Positions 7,903 to 17,445 are shown, numbered from the stretch's first letter. The stretch is 64,000 nt of DNA from Gemmatimonadaceae bacterium (GCA_035633115.1 DASQFN010000073.1:27172-91171), one strand, 5' to 3'. Notes: generated by a model from the sequence alone, not told the origin. Program-made: numbers and translations.

Positions 7903-10836
7903 ATGCGCCTGCCTCTCCGTCTTTTCCCGATTACCCTCGCCTTCCTCGCCACTCCTCTCCTCGGGTCTGCGCAGCTCACTCTAGCCGGCAGAGTGACCGA
8001 CCAGCGCGGCCGTGGCCTCCCCAGCTCCCAGGTGCTGATCGAAGGGACCACGATCGGTACTGCCGCCGACAACGACGGCGCTTACAGGCTGGTCATCGCC
8101 GCCCCACGGCCAGGCATGGTGCTGCTTGTCCGTTCGCTGGGTTATCGACCGGTGCGCCAGCCGCTCACGCAGACGACCGGCAGTCTGACCCAGGATTTTC
8201 GTCTGACGCCGGACGTCCTTCGGCTCGGCGAGGTGGTCGTGACGTCGTCGCGATCGGAGACCGAGCGGAGCACGCTCGGTACGACTATCGCAACGGTCAG
8301 CGGCAGCGAGATTGCACAGGCGAACACTCCGCAGCTCGACGCAGCTCTCGCCGGCAAAGTGTCGGGCGCGCTCGTTCAGCAGATGTCCGGAACTCCGGGT
8401 GGCGGAACGAGCATCCGCATCCGCGGTCTTTCGACTTTGAGCCGTAGCGCGGAGCCGCTCTACATAATCGACGGCGTGATCGTCGACAACAGCTCCAACC
8501 AGCTCATCGACCTTGGCGGCTACTCCTCGAATCGTATCGCCGACATCGATCCCAACGAGATAGACCATATCGAGATCGTGAAAGGCGCCGCAGCGGCAGC
8601 GCTCTATGGTTCGCGCGCGAACGATGGAGTGGTGCAGATATTCACGAAGAAGGGCCGGTCGGGTGAGCTCCGCACATCGTTCCGGACGACGTTTCAAAAC
8701 GACAACGTCGAGCGCCGCCTCGAGGTGAATCGAGCGCCCATCGACGCACTCGGAAATCCTGTCACGCGCTACGACTATCAGGACCAGATCTTTCAGAGCG
8801 CACCGAGGTTCTCGAACACGCTCTCATTCTCGGGCGGAGACGACAAGACGAGATTCTTCCTCTCCGGCACGTCCGAGAATCAGAAAGGCGTCATCAGGAG
8901 CACCGACTACCGGCGGCAGAACATTCGATTGAATCTCGACCGCGCGCTGAGCGAGCGGCTGAGGATCGGCGTGACCACCGCGTACATCACGAGCAAGGCG
9001 AACGTTCTTCCCAACTCCGGACTCACTGCCGGTCTTGGCGTTCTCACGAGCTTTCTGTTCCACCCGAACACGATCAACTTCAACCGAGACCCCGTGACGG
9101 GCCTCTTTCCGGTTGGACCAATGCTCGCGAATCCGCTGGAGATGATCGCCAACTGGCAGGCCCCGCAGACCATCGATCGCTTCATCGGCGGGCTCAATGT
9201 CACGGCGTTCCCATTCACGGGACTCACCGCGTCCTACCGGTTGGGGTTCGACGGCTACACACAGAATGCGCAGCTGTTCATTCCCCGAGGCAACTCGGCG
9301 CCCTCGGTTCCAACGGGACGGTCGGTATCGACGACTGATCGCGCCCGTCTGTTGAATTCCGATCTCGATCTGAGCCTTATTACGAATCACGGCACGTGGC
9401 TCACGCTTACGCACGGCGCGGGCATGAACTGGCAGCAGCAGCAGGTGCAGATCGTCGCCTCGCGTGCAGAAAACCTCGCTCTGCTTACGAGAACCGTCAC
9501 GGGCAGCGAGCAGTTCATCTCCGAAGGCCGCGATGATCGCCGCACGCTGGGCTTCTACGGCCAGGAGCAGATCGGCATCAGGGACCGACTGTTCCTCAAC
9601 GCATCACTACGGACAGACGCTTCGTCCGTCTTCGGATCGGACGTGAGGCAGCAATGGTTCCCGAAAGTTGGCGCGGCTCTCAATGTTTCCGATTACGGTT
9701 TCTGGAATGCATTCTCGGGTCTCGTGAGCACGGCTCGGCTCCGCGCCGCATACGGTTATTCCGGTGGCCAGCCGGCTGGCGCGTTCGACCGGCTTTCGAA
9801 TTACGTCTTCGAGCCCAACGGCGCGCGATCGGGAATTGTGAACGCAACGCAACAGGGCAACCAGCAGCTCAAGCCCGAGCGGGCGCGCGAGCTCGAGCTC
9901 GGTACCGACCTCGCCCTGCTCCGCGGACGCGTTGGCGTCGAGTTCACGTACTTCGACAAGAAAGTGTCCGATCTGATTCTGCCGAAGAGCGTCGATCCGA
10001 CGAGCGGATTCCTTTCACAGCTTTCGAATATCGGGGAGCTCGAGAACAAGGGAATCGAGCTGCTGCTCAGGACAACGAACCTGAGTGGACCGTCGTTCAC
10101 ATGGAATTCCACGGTGACGTATGCGACGAACGATCCAAAGGTGACGAAGGTCAGCACCGGCGGCGCGTTCTTCATTCCCGAAAGCTTCAACATCATCCGG
10201 GTCGACTCCGGCCAGGCACCCGGCCACTACTTCGGCTCGTCGTATGTGCGTGACGCGCAGGGAAACATCCTCACGACTGCCGGGGTGCCGATCACTGACG
10301 CGTCAGGTAAAGTCACCGGAATTCCAGCGATTGGCCCGCGCATAGTCATCGGGGACCCTAACCCGGATGCTTACTGGTCTGTGATAAACGAATTTGGAGT
10401 CGGGAGAATGCTTTCGTTCCGCGCCCAGGTTGACGGGGTGCAGGGTGGTCACATCTTCAATTTCGACCGCCGCCTGCTCGAGACTCCGGCTTTCGGAGCC
10501 GGCAAGGCGTACGAGGCCGAGCTCCTCGGAGAAGTGCCGAGGGGATACTTCCAGGCACGCCGGGGCATCTTCCAGGAGTACATCGAGAATGGAACCTGGG
10601 CAAAGCTCCGTGAGCTCTCCGCGACGGTCTCGTTTCCGCCAGGCATGCTCGGCCGCCTCGGAACGCACGGCGCGTCAGTCACTCTCGCCGGACGTAACCT
10701 GAAGACCTGGACCGATTACACGGGATGGGACCCCGAAACGAACGCCGGAGCACAGCGAACGCTCGTGCGCGGATTCAGTTTCGCGGCCACGCCGATTCCG
10801 CGCTCGGTCTCGCTCACTTTCACGACCAACTTCTAA
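7903..10836 (+). CDS. SusC/RagA-type TonB-dependent outer-membrane transporter
   Basis: 977 residues from ATG 7903, chosen because it gives a clean signal peptide (MRLPLRLFPITLAF, cleavage near GSAQ); upstream in-frame sequence overlaps the ligase gene. Domains in order: CarboxypepD_reg-like beta-sandwich (about 24-110, GRVTDQRGRGLPSSQVLIEG), plug (about 135-250, GTSIRIRGLSTLSRSAEPLY and IEIVKGAAAAALYGSRAND), then a 22-strand barrel ending in Phe (FTTNF), the outer-membrane insertion signal. It is immediately followed by a SusD-like lipoprotein with a good ribosome site, the standard importer pair. No glycoside hydrolase or TonB gene is adjacent, so the substrate (glycan, peptide or other) is open. 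Confidence 0.95.
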   Translation: MRLPLRLFPITLAFLATPLLGSAQLTLAGRVTDQRGRGLPSSQVLIEGTTIGTAADNDGAYRLVIAAPRPGMVLLVRSLGYRPVRQPLTQTTGSLTQDFRLTPDVLRLGEVVVTSSRSETERSTLGTTIATVSGSEIAQANTPQLDAALAGKVSGALVQQMSGTPGGGTSIRIRGLSTLSRSAEPLYIIDGVIVDNSSNQLIDLGGYSSNRIADIDPNEIDHIEIVKGAAAAALYGSRANDGVVQIFTKKGRSGELRTSFRTTFQNDNVERRLEVNRAPIDALGNPVTRYDYQDQIFQSAPRFSNTLSFSGGDDKTRFFLSGTSENQKGVIRSTDYRRQNIRLNLDRALSERLRIGVTTAYITSKANVLPNSGLTAGLGVLTSFLFHPNTINFNRDPVTGLFPVGPMLANPLEMIANWQAPQTIDRFIGGLNVTAFPFTGLTASYRLGFDGYTQNAQLFIPRGNSAPSVPTGRSVSTTDRARLLNSDLDLSLITNHGTWLTLTHGAGMNWQQQQVQIVASRAENLALLTRTVTGSEQFISEGRDDRRTLGFYGQEQIGIRDRLFLNASLRTDASSVFGSDVRQQWFPKVGAALNVSDYGFWNAFSGLVSTARLRAAYGYSGGQPAGAFDRLSNYVFEPNGARSGIVNATQQGNQQLKPERARELELGTDLALLRGRVGVEFTYFDKKVSDLILPKSVDPTSGFLSQLSNIGELENKGIELLLRTTNLSGPSFTWNSTVTYATNDPKVTKVSTGGAFFIPESFNIIRVDSGQAPGHYFGSSYVRDAQGNILTTAGVPITDASGKVTGIPAIGPRIVIGDPNPDAYWSVINEFGVGRMLSFRAQVDGVQGGHIFNFDRRLLETPAFGAGKAYEAELLGEVPRGYFQARRGIFQEYIENGTWAKLRELSATVSFPPGMLGRLGTHGASVTLAGRNLKTWTDYTGWDPETNAGAQRTLVRGFSFAATPIPRSVSLTFTTNF

Positions 10837-10853
10837 CCGGAGGCGAGACGACA

Positions 10854-12131
10854 ATGAAGCTCAATACTCGTATCACCTCCGCCATTACTGGCGCGGCTGC
10901 GGCGATTGTCGCCCTGGCGACGATGAGTGCCTGCAAGCTCGACATCACCAATCCGAACGCGGCAACCGAAGAAGGAGTTCTCACGTCGGTGGCCGGAATT
11001 CGCGCTCTGACGATCGGGCTGCAGGGGCGCTACGGCAATGCGATGGAAGAAAACATCTACGTCCCGGGCATAGTCTCCGGGGAGCTTGGAAATACGAGCG
11101 CGACGCAGTCCACGACGCGCGAGTTCCAGAACTTCCCGGCCGGCGCGAACTCCGCCATCGACGTGACGAATGTCGACCTGCTCGACATCTGGGCGAAGAA
11201 CTACGCTGTGGTCAAATCCGCAAACGACATTCTCGACAACATCGACAATCTCACGTTCGCTCCCGGCACGCGCGCGGGCATCCTGGCAGTCGCCAAGCTC
11301 TACAAGGCGATGGCATTCGGAACGCTCATCGAGGCATTCGAGCAGATTCCGATCGAGACGGGGCCGGAGCCGGCGTTCGCCGACCGGGCCACAGTGCTCG
11401 CGGAAGTCCTGTCGCTGCTCGCAAGCGCCAGAGCAGACGCGACCGGCACAACACTCACCACAGACTTTACGGGCTCCCTGCTTGCGCCGAACTTCGATCT
11501 GCTGAATACGATTCGGGCAATGCAGGCTCGCTACTCCCTCGCGGCCGGGAGCTACGATGCTGCGCTTGGTTTCGCCAATGAAGTTCCGGCCACTGCCAGC
11601 GCGGTGATCACTTTCGCGGGAAGCGATCTGAACCCAATGTTCGTCCACTACCACAGCGCGAGGTTTTTCGGCGCGATTTCCGGATACCGGACCAACGCCG
11701 AGCCGGGCGATGCGAGAGTGGCGCTCAACACCCTGGCAACTCCGTTCGCCGCGCTTGGCGGCGCGGCGACATTCGAGACGAACCTCTTCACCACGAACGT
11801 ATCGCCGATTCCGCTTTTCTCTCAGGATGAGCTGAGCCTCATTCGTGCCGAGGCGCTTGCGCGCACGAGCCGGCTGCCTGAAGCGATTGCGCAGATCAAC
11901 ATCGTGCGGGCACGCGCGGGACTCGGTGGAAAGACGTCTGCCGATCTTCCGACGCAGGCCGCCGTGCTCGATGAAATTTTTCTGCAGCGAACGTATTCGC
12001 TGTTATCGACTGGCTTGCACTGGGCCGATGAGCGGCGCTTTGGAAAGATCTCGCTTGCAAAAGTGCGGTGGCTGCCTTACCCCGCAAGCGTTCGGGCTAC
12101 CAACCCGAATACGCCTGCGAATCCAACGTAG
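10854..12131 (+). CDS. SusD/RagB-type outer-membrane substrate-binding lipoprotein
   Basis: 425 residues from ATG 10854, with CCGGAGG fifteen bases upstream. N-terminal signal peptide ends in a lipoprotein Cys (ATMSAC, Cys27). The body has the helical TPR-like character of SusD: the LDIWAKNYAVVKSANDILDN region and the later SQDELSLIRAEALARTSRLP and AINIVRARAGL segment match the RagB/SusD layout. It is shorter than many Bacteroides SusD proteins (about 500-550), which is common in this group of bacteria. Acts as the lid over the upstream SusC barrel; 17 bases separate the two genes. Confidence 0.92.
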   Translation: MKLNTRITSAITGAAAAIVALATMSACKLDITNPNAATEEGVLTSVAGIRALTIGLQGRYGNAMEENIYVPGIVSGELGNTSATQSTTREFQNFPAGANSAIDVTNVDLLDIWAKNYAVVKSANDILDNIDNLTFAPGTRAGILAVAKLYKAMAFGTLIEAFEQIPIETGPEPAFADRATVLAEVLSLLASARADATGTTLTTDFTGSLLAPNFDLLNTIRAMQARYSLAAGSYDAALGFANEVPATASAVITFAGSDLNPMFVHYHSARFFGAISGYRTNAEPGDARVALNTLATPFAALGGAATFETNLFTTNVSPIPLFSQDELSLIRAEALARTSRLPEAIAQINIVRARAGLGGKTSADLPTQAAVLDEIFLQRTYSLLSTGLHWADERRFGKISLAKVRWLPYPASVRATNPNTPANPT

Positions 12132-12178
12132 TCGAACCGAATGTACCTTTGAGCTCGATGCAGGACGATCGAGGCACG

Positions 12179-12775
12179 ATGATAGAAAAACTGTTGCAGT
12201 GGATCGCCGGCCCCGCCGATAGCAAGTCACTCGGCGGGAGTGCTGAGACGCACGAAGTTCGCGGGTTTCGCGTTCTCGTCGAGAACAGCCGCCCGGATAT
12301 CTCGACGAGTGAAGTGCTCGCCAGACTCGACGATTCGCTGGCGCTTATCGAGCGCTACCAGCCATGGCGCCTGCGTCATCTGGAGCGCGATCTGAAACAA
12401 TTCCTTGTCGCCCGCTTCCCTTGCCGCGGTGCGTATTTCCCCGACGAGCGCACTTGCATGACGGAGCTCACGTTCCTCGCGCGGCGCGACGTGTCGCCCG
12501 CAACGGTCGCTTCCTCGATCGTCCACGAAGGAATTCACGCGCGCGTCGACCTGATGGGAGTCAAGCGTGCGGAGCGCGACCGGGCGAAAGAGGAGCGCCT
12601 GTGCCGGCGCGCCGAGCTGGAATTCGGGCGGGCGTTACCGGACGAGCTCGGCCGCCCGGTAATCGAGCGCGCTCTCGGGACTCTTTCGCTCGCCGACGAT
12701 GAGGTCGCGCCCGAGATCGACTGGAACGAGGCGTTCGACCGGCAGCAGACAGTCGACCGAGTCGCGCGAGCGTAA
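12179..12775 (+). CDS. Putative HExxH protein, function unknown
   Basis: 198 residues from ATG 12179; a further in-frame ATG at 12158 is possible. There is no signal peptide. The middle contains SSIVHEGIHARVDLMG, an HExxH (HEGIH) preceded by hydrophobic residues and set in a helix-like context, as in gluzincin-type metallopeptidases. A downstream Glu (EERLCRRAELEFGRAL, about 25 residues later) could be a third zinc ligand. Highly charged, with an Arg-rich N-terminal half (YQPWRLRHLERDLKQFL). I do not recognise the family; protease activity is inference from one motif. It starts 47 bases after the SusD gene and may share its transcript. Confidence 0.65.
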   Translation: MIEKLLQWIAGPADSKSLGGSAETHEVRGFRVLVENSRPDISTSEVLARLDDSLALIERYQPWRLRHLERDLKQFLVARFPCRGAYFPDERTCMTELTFLARRDVSPATVASSIVHEGIHARVDLMGVKRAERDRAKEERLCRRAELEFGRALPDELGRPVIERALGTLSLADDEVAPEIDWNEAFDRQQTVDRVARA

Positions 12776-12796
12776 ATGTTGGTGAAGCGTCGTCCT

Positions 12797-12825
12797 CGCC
12801 GCCGTGCTCGTTTAACACGGCGGCG
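12797..12825. terminator. Hairpin between convergent genes
   Basis: Perfect 10-bp GC-rich inverted repeat: CGCCGCCGTG (12797-12806) pairs with CACGGCGGCG (12816-12825) around a 9-base loop, followed on the plus strand by ATAGTCTTT. It sits in the 64 bases between the convergent HEGIH gene and the YceI gene, where a shared terminator is expected. The T tract is weak. Confidence 0.5.
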
Positions 12826-12839
12826 ATAGTCTTTCAGCG

Positions 12840-13544
12840 TTAATTCTGCTGGACCAGCCTGAAGTCGTACTCCAGCTTGATCGTATCGGCGACGCTCAGC
12901 ACGATCGGCACGCGAGGCTGCTCGATGTTGAAATCGGAGAACGTGAAAGCCGTCGATGCGCTCCCCGTGACCTGTCCATTCTTTGCCTCCGCATTCACAC
13001 GCCAGGTCGTAGGCCTGGTCACTCCCTTCACCGTCAGGTTTCCTACGACGTCGAACGTGTGCGAGCCGGAGGTCGGAAGGGACTTCGGAAGTCCCCGAAA
13101 TGCCGTCGGGCTGAACTCGACGGTAGGATATTGATCTGTCACGAGAACATTTCTGCGGACAAACCCGTCGCGTCTGTCGCGATCGCTCTTCAGCGAGCCG
13201 ACCCTGGCAACGAATTTCGATTCAGATGGGATGATGTCACCGGTGGTTGTAAGTGCGATGCCGCCTGTGATCTCCGAAGTCTTGCCGATTGCGTCATTGG
13301 GCAGATCCACCCTCACCAGCTGCTCACGAATCCGATATCTGACTTCGTTACCCATCGGCGCGACGACAAAGCGAAGCCCGGCAACGCTCGACCCCTTCGC
13401 CTGAGCGGGAGCAGCTACCGAGCTGCGCGCCGTTTTTTCACTCGCCGTCGTCGCGGCGTCGGTATCGGACGGCGAGCACTGAAGAGCGATCGCGCCGAAA
13501 ACAGCGGGGAGCATCACGGCGGCGATATGGCGACGTTTAGACAT
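12840..13544 (-). CDS. YceI-family lipoprotein
   Basis: 234 residues from ATG 13544, favoured over upstream in-frame ATGs because GGAG lies six bases before it and it yields a clean lipoprotein signal (AVFGAIALQC). The mature part is a YceI-like lipocalin-type beta-barrel: DLPNDAIGKTSEITGGIAL, the RDGFVRRNVLVTDQYPTVEF signature (family: R-D-x-H-L-x-S-x-D-F-F-D-x-x-xYP), then GNLTVKGVTRPTTW and a closing KLEYDFRL strand. YceI proteins bind polyisoprenoid-like lipids in the periplasm; here the ligand is unknown. A short open frame overlaps its start on the same strand. Confidence 0.88.
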   Translation of the reverse strand: MSKRRHIAAVMLPAVFGAIALQCSPSDTDAATTASEKTARSSVAAPAQAKGSSVAGLRFVVAPMGNEVRYRIREQLVRVDLPNDAIGKTSEITGGIALTTTGDIIPSESKFVARVGSLKSDRDRRDGFVRRNVLVTDQYPTVEFSPTAFRGLPKSLPTSGSHTFDVVGNLTVKGVTRPTTWRVNAEAKNGQVTGSASTAFTFSDFNIEQPRVPIVLSVADTIKLEYDFRLVQQN

Positions 13545-13683
13545 CGAGTGCTCCATTAGGGTCATTGTTGGGTCCATCGGGCGGCTCAGGCAGCAATTCG
13601 CCTGAAATCGGGTCGTCAATCTGTTCTACGTACACCGGCTCCTGATTGCTGTCCCCCGCGCAGCGGGGGCCCGAATCTCGCAT
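13537..13683 (-). CDS. Candidate 48-residue ORF overlapping the YceI start
   Basis: An ATG at 13683 opens a 48-codon frame with an acidic, Pro-rich product (VYVEQIDDPISGELLPEP and PPDGPNNDPN) that ends TAA eight bases inside the YceI gene. The overlap and composition suggest a possible upstream coupled gene. Against it: no clear ribosome site, and a perfect 7-bp hairpin (CCCCCGC 13653-13659, GCGGGGG 13663-13669) lies in its 5' part, so the stretch may be untranslated leader. No family recognised. Confidence 0.25.
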   Translation of the reverse strand: MRDSGPRCAGDSNQEPVYVEQIDDPISGELLPEPPDGPNNDPNGALDV

Positions 13684-13803
13684 CTAGCTTTCTACACAGA
13701 TGGCGTGGTGAGTGTACCCGCTGTCGCCCCGCGGTGTACCAATGGAAAGAACCGTTTGCGCATGAGCGGCGTTCAATAGGTACACGCCACAGACGAGGTA
13801 TCG

Positions 13804-14502
13804 ATGGTCGGAAATATCACCCGCGCTCTTTTCGCTCTTCTCATTGTAACAGGAATCGTTCTCGTCCTCGACAACCGGGCAACCGCCGCCGGCGCTGAGC
13901 GTCCCGGGCCATTGCCACGTCCCCTCGTGGATGAGCCGCTTACGTCCGCGAAGGGCGAGCAGACCGCAGTTTTTGCGGGCGGCTGCTTCTGGGGCATCGA
14001 GGCGGTGTTTCAGCATGTAAAAGGAGTCAAGTCGGCAGTGTCGGGTTATACCGGCGGCAGCGTGGTGTCACCCTCGTACGAGCAGGTGACCACTGGAAAG
14101 ACGGGACATGCAGAAGCGGTGCGTGTCGTCTATGACCCGTCGCAAGTGACCTACGGTCAGCTGCTGCGCGTGTTTTTCTCCGTTGCCCACGATCCGACTC
14201 AGCTCAATCGTCAGGGCCCTGATGTCGGAACTCAGTATCGCTCAGCGATTTATTACGCTACCGACTCGCAAAAACGCGTCGCCAAGGCGTACATCGATCA
14301 GCTGACAAAGGCAAAGGCGTTCCAACGGCCGATCGTGACGGAGGTTGCCGCTCTCGGCCGCTTCAATGTCGCCGAAGCATACCATCAGGACTACGCGGCG
14401 CAGCATCCCTACCAACCGTACATCATGATCCACGACGCGCCGAAAGTTGCGAATCTGAAGCGCGAGTTCGCAAACCTCTACGTCGAGCCAGTTAAGCGCT
14501 GA
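13804..14502 (+). CDS. msrA: Peptide-methionine (S)-S-oxide reductase MsrA, exported
   Basis: 232 residues. Reduces the S-form of methionine sulfoxide in proteins. The catalytic GCFWG motif is at residues 60-64 (Cys61), followed by GVKSAVSGYTGG, QVTYGQLLRVFF and the EAYHQDYAAQHPYQPYI region, all standard for MsrA. An N-terminal hydrophobic segment (about 8-22) plus a 30-residue linker indicates export to the periplasm, where it would repair oxidised envelope proteins. Only Cys61 and no obvious C-terminal resolving Cys are present, so regeneration may depend directly on thioredoxin-like partners. Nothing in the 120-base upstream gap identifies its regulation. Confidence 0.94.
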   Translation: MVGNITRALFALLIVTGIVLVLDNRATAAGAERPGPLPRPLVDEPLTSAKGEQTAVFAGGCFWGIEAVFQHVKGVKSAVSGYTGGSVVSPSYEQVTTGKTGHAEAVRVVYDPSQVTYGQLLRVFFSVAHDPTQLNRQGPDVGTQYRSAIYYATDSQKRVAKAYIDQLTKAKAFQRPIVTEVAALGRFNVAEAYHQDYAAQHPYQPYIMIHDAPKVANLKREFANLYVEPVKR

Positions 14503-14616
14503 TCGGGCCATTAGAGCGGGCGGACATGGAATTCTTCGCGTCCGGTGCGCACATTCCGCCAGCGAGGTTCTGACGGCTGGACCAAAAACCATTCTTTTAA
14601 TTCTTCCGGAGGTTGC

Positions 14617-15303
14617 ATGAAGGTTCTGATAGCAGCGATTGCGGGTCTCTGTTTGACTGCCGGCGCCCTTGGCGCCCAGGCGAAGGATCCTGACAAGACG
14701 GTAGCGGACGGCGGCGTGAAGATGGCGGGATGGACCGGGCGAATCGATCCGCAGGCGGCAAAGGCCGGGAAGAACATTTCAGAAGCCAAGTTTGTCGGGA
14801 TGGGCCCGGGATTCCATGTTACCTCCGGACCGGCGGCCATTTACTGGAATCCTGCAAACACAGCCAAGGGGAACTACACGGTCACGTCGACGTTCACGCA
14901 GACGAAAGCAGCCGCGCATCCGGAGGGGTACGGGATTATTACTTCGGGGCAGAACCTCACAGCGCCGAACCAGAGCTATCTCTACTTCGTCGTTCGGCAG
15001 GATGGGAAATATCTCATCAACCACCGCGCAAATGATTCGACGGTGCACAAGATCATCGACTGGACGGCAAACCCGGCGGTCAAGGCAATCGACGCGAGTG
15101 GAAAGTCGACGAACACGCTTTCGGTCGTCGTGGGCGCCGACAAGCTCTCGTTCCTTGTGAACGGCGTTGAAGTGAACAGCCTGCCTCGGTCGCAGATCGA
15201 TTCGGGCGGGCCGCACTCGGGTACGTCGGGTATCGTTGGACTTCGCGTGAACCACAACCTCGACCTGCACATCGACGGATTCTCCATTACTCCCGGAACG
15301 TAA
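14617..15303 (+). CDS. Secreted beta-sandwich-like protein, function unknown
   Basis: 228 residues from ATG 14617, with TCCGGAGG directly upstream. Signal peptide MKVLIAAIAGLCLTAGALGA with cleavage near GAQA. The mature part looks like a concanavalin/LamG or DUF1080-type beta-sandwich: NYTVTSTFTQTKAAAHPEGY, YLYFVVRQDGKYLINHR, LSFLVNGVEVNSL, then GIVGLRVNHNLDLHIDGFSI, the usual order of strands in 3-keto-disaccharide hydrolase-like or laminin-G-like domains. No catalytic residues can be assigned. Probably periplasmic or secreted, carbohydrate-binding by analogy only. Confidence 0.75.
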   Translation: MKVLIAAIAGLCLTAGALGAQAKDPDKTVADGGVKMAGWTGRIDPQAAKAGKNISEAKFVGMGPGFHVTSGPAAIYWNPANTAKGNYTVTSTFTQTKAAAHPEGYGIITSGQNLTAPNQSYLYFVVRQDGKYLINHRANDSTVHKIIDWTANPAVKAIDASGKSTNTLSVVVGADKLSFLVNGVEVNSLPRSQIDSGGPHSGTSGIVGLRVNHNLDLHIDGFSITPGT

Positions 15304-15378
15304 TCGGGCTGGGACAGACGGTCCCCCGCCTGGCCTGAAAACAAGGAGTCCCTTCATATCGAGCGCCCGACGACCGAT

Positions 15379-17445
15379 GTGAAGAAACAAGCCGCGTTCG
15401 CCGCCGAGATTCTCGTGCTTGCGGCGCTCTACGTTGTCGCAGCGCGAGCAGGCCTCAAGCTCGACGCGGTGGGCGGCTTCGCCAGTCTCATCTGGCCGCC
15501 GACGGGAATCGCGTTGGCGGCTCTTCTCATCCGTGGGTATCGCCTCTGGCCCGGTGTAGCCATCGGAGCGTTCGTCGCCAACGTGCTGACGGGCGCTCCG
15601 ATACCCGTCGCCCTTGGCATCACGCTCGGAAATACCCTGGAAGCGCTTGCTGGAGCGTACGCGCTCCGGCAGATACCGGAGTTCCACCGGACGCTCGACA
15701 GACTGATAGATGCGTTCGCCCTGCTGGTCGTCGCAGCGGTGATGAGCACGGCCATCAGCGCAACGATAGGCGTGCTCAGCCTTCATTTAGGCGGGATCAT
15801 CTCCGCGAGCGAGCTGCTCGAGACCTGGCGCGCGTGGTGGCTGGGGGATCTGATCGGCAATCTGCTCGTCGCGCCAGTGATACTCGTGTGGTCGGCGCGG
15901 GTTGTCACCGCGGATCGAGAGCAGTGGCTCGAGGCCGGTGCGCTTGGAATCTCGATAGTGGCCGTGAGCTTCGTGGTGTTCAGATCGTCCGCCGCTGCGA
16001 GCCAGGGTGTGTTCAGTGACGCATACCTTTTCTTCCCTCTATTGATGTGGGCAGCAGTGCGATTCGGGCAGCGCGGCTCCGTCACGACTGCCTTCATTAT
16101 TTCAGCCATCGCCGTGTGGGGGACAGTTCTTGGTCGCGGTCCGTTCGTCGAGGCGGACCTGCATCGCAGCCTGTTCGCGCTCCAGACATTCGTGGCGGTG
16201 ACGGCGGCGACGTTCCTCATTCTCGGAGCTACGGTATCCGAGCGACGTGAAGCGGTCGAACGCCTCAATGCAGCCATTGAGGGCGAGGAACAGATCGTCG
16301 CCGAGCGCGATGCGGCACATCGGCGGTTACTCGCTATTCTGGAGCAGTCGCCGCTGGCAATCGGAATCGCTGAGGCGCCAAGCGGCCGCTTCCTCTTCCT
16401 CAATGACGAGTTCGAGCGAATAACTGGCATGCGACCTTCGCTCAGCAGGGCGGCGGATCCCGATAGCGGCGAATGGGACAGTTACCGCGCCGACGGCAGT
16501 AACGTTGGCGCCGAGGACTTGCCGCTCGTGCGCGCGCTGAGGCATGGCGAAGTCGTCCGCAACGAAGTGGTCCGCCTTAAACGGCACGATGGAAGGACGG
16601 TCGAGCTCATGACCAATGCGGCGCCGGTGAAGGATGCCGGCGGCAATATCGTCGCGGCGGTCATGATCTTCTGGGACGTCACTGCTCAGCGCAAAGCGGA
16701 GGAAGAGCTGCGTCGGGCACACGAGGCAGAGGCGCATGCGAATCGCGCGAAGTCGGAGTTCCTGACCGTGATGAGCCATGAGCTGAGAACACCCCTCAAC
16801 GCAATTGGCGGCCACATTCAGCTGATAGAAATGGGGGTACACGGCCCGATCAGCGAGGCCCAGCGCGACGCGCTCGAGCGCGCGCAGCGAAGCCAGCGTC
16901 ATCTGCTGGCGCTGATAAACGACGTGCTGAATCTCGCGAGGATCGAGACGGGCCACGTCGACTACCAGCTGAGCGAAGTCCCTTTGGAGACCGCCGTTGC
17001 CGAGGTGAAGGCAATGGTCGAGCCGCTGCTCTCTGCAAATCGCCTGCACTGCGAGCTCGCAGGATCGCCGTATGCGCCAGATCCACCAATTGTCGTCCGC
17101 GCAGATCGGGAAAAACTGCAGCAGATTCTCTTCAACCTTCTCAGCAACGCGATCAAATTCACTCCGGCCGGCGGGCGAATAACGGTCGAGGCCGTGGCTG
17201 CCGACGGAGAGCCAATGGCTTCGGTGAAAGTGACCGACAGCGGCGACGGCATTCCCGCCGCAAAGCTCGAGAGCATCTTCGAGCCATTCGTGCAGCTCGG
17301 TGGTCGCCCGGCCACCTCCGCGGGCGGTCTCGGCCTCGGACTCTCGATCAGCCGCGATCTTGCGCGCGGAATGGGAGGAGACCTCAAGGCGACGAGCGTC
17401 CCCGGCGGCGGAGCCACCTTTACCCTCTCGCTTCCGCGTGCGTGA
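15379..17445 (+). CDS. Sensor histidine kinase with MASE1 and PAS domains
   Basis: 688 residues from a GTG start at 15379. Order: MASE1-type integral membrane sensor of about eight spans (residues 5-285; LIWPPTGIALAALLIRG is the MASE1 signature), short coiled linker (about 290-320), PAS/PAC fold (about 325-435), HisKA dimerisation helix with phospho-acceptor His467 (MSHELRTPLNA), and HATPase_c with N-box LFNLLSNAIKFTPAGG and G-boxes DSGDGIP and GGLGLGLSI. No receiver domain and no adjacent response regulator. Its stop overlaps the start of the amidohydrolase gene (GTGA), implying coupled expression. Signal unknown. Confidence 0.93.
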   Translation: MKKQAAFAAEILVLAALYVVAARAGLKLDAVGGFASLIWPPTGIALAALLIRGYRLWPGVAIGAFVANVLTGAPIPVALGITLGNTLEALAGAYALRQIPEFHRTLDRLIDAFALLVVAAVMSTAISATIGVLSLHLGGIISASELLETWRAWWLGDLIGNLLVAPVILVWSARVVTADREQWLEAGALGISIVAVSFVVFRSSAAASQGVFSDAYLFFPLLMWAAVRFGQRGSVTTAFIISAIAVWGTVLGRGPFVEADLHRSLFALQTFVAVTAATFLILGATVSERREAVERLNAAIEGEEQIVAERDAAHRRLLAILEQSPLAIGIAEAPSGRFLFLNDEFERITGMRPSLSRAADPDSGEWDSYRADGSNVGAEDLPLVRALRHGEVVRNEVVRLKRHDGRTVELMTNAAPVKDAGGNIVAAVMIFWDVTAQRKAEEELRRAHEAEAHANRAKSEFLTVMSHELRTPLNAIGGHIQLIEMGVHGPISEAQRDALERAQRSQRHLLALINDVLNLARIETGHVDYQLSEVPLETAVAEVKAMVEPLLSANRLHCELAGSPYAPDPPIVVRADREKLQQILFNLLSNAIKFTPAGGRITVEAVAADGEPMASVKVTDSGDGIPAAKLESIFEPFVQLGGRPATSAGGLGLGLSISRDLARGMGGDLKATSVPGGGATFTLSLPRA

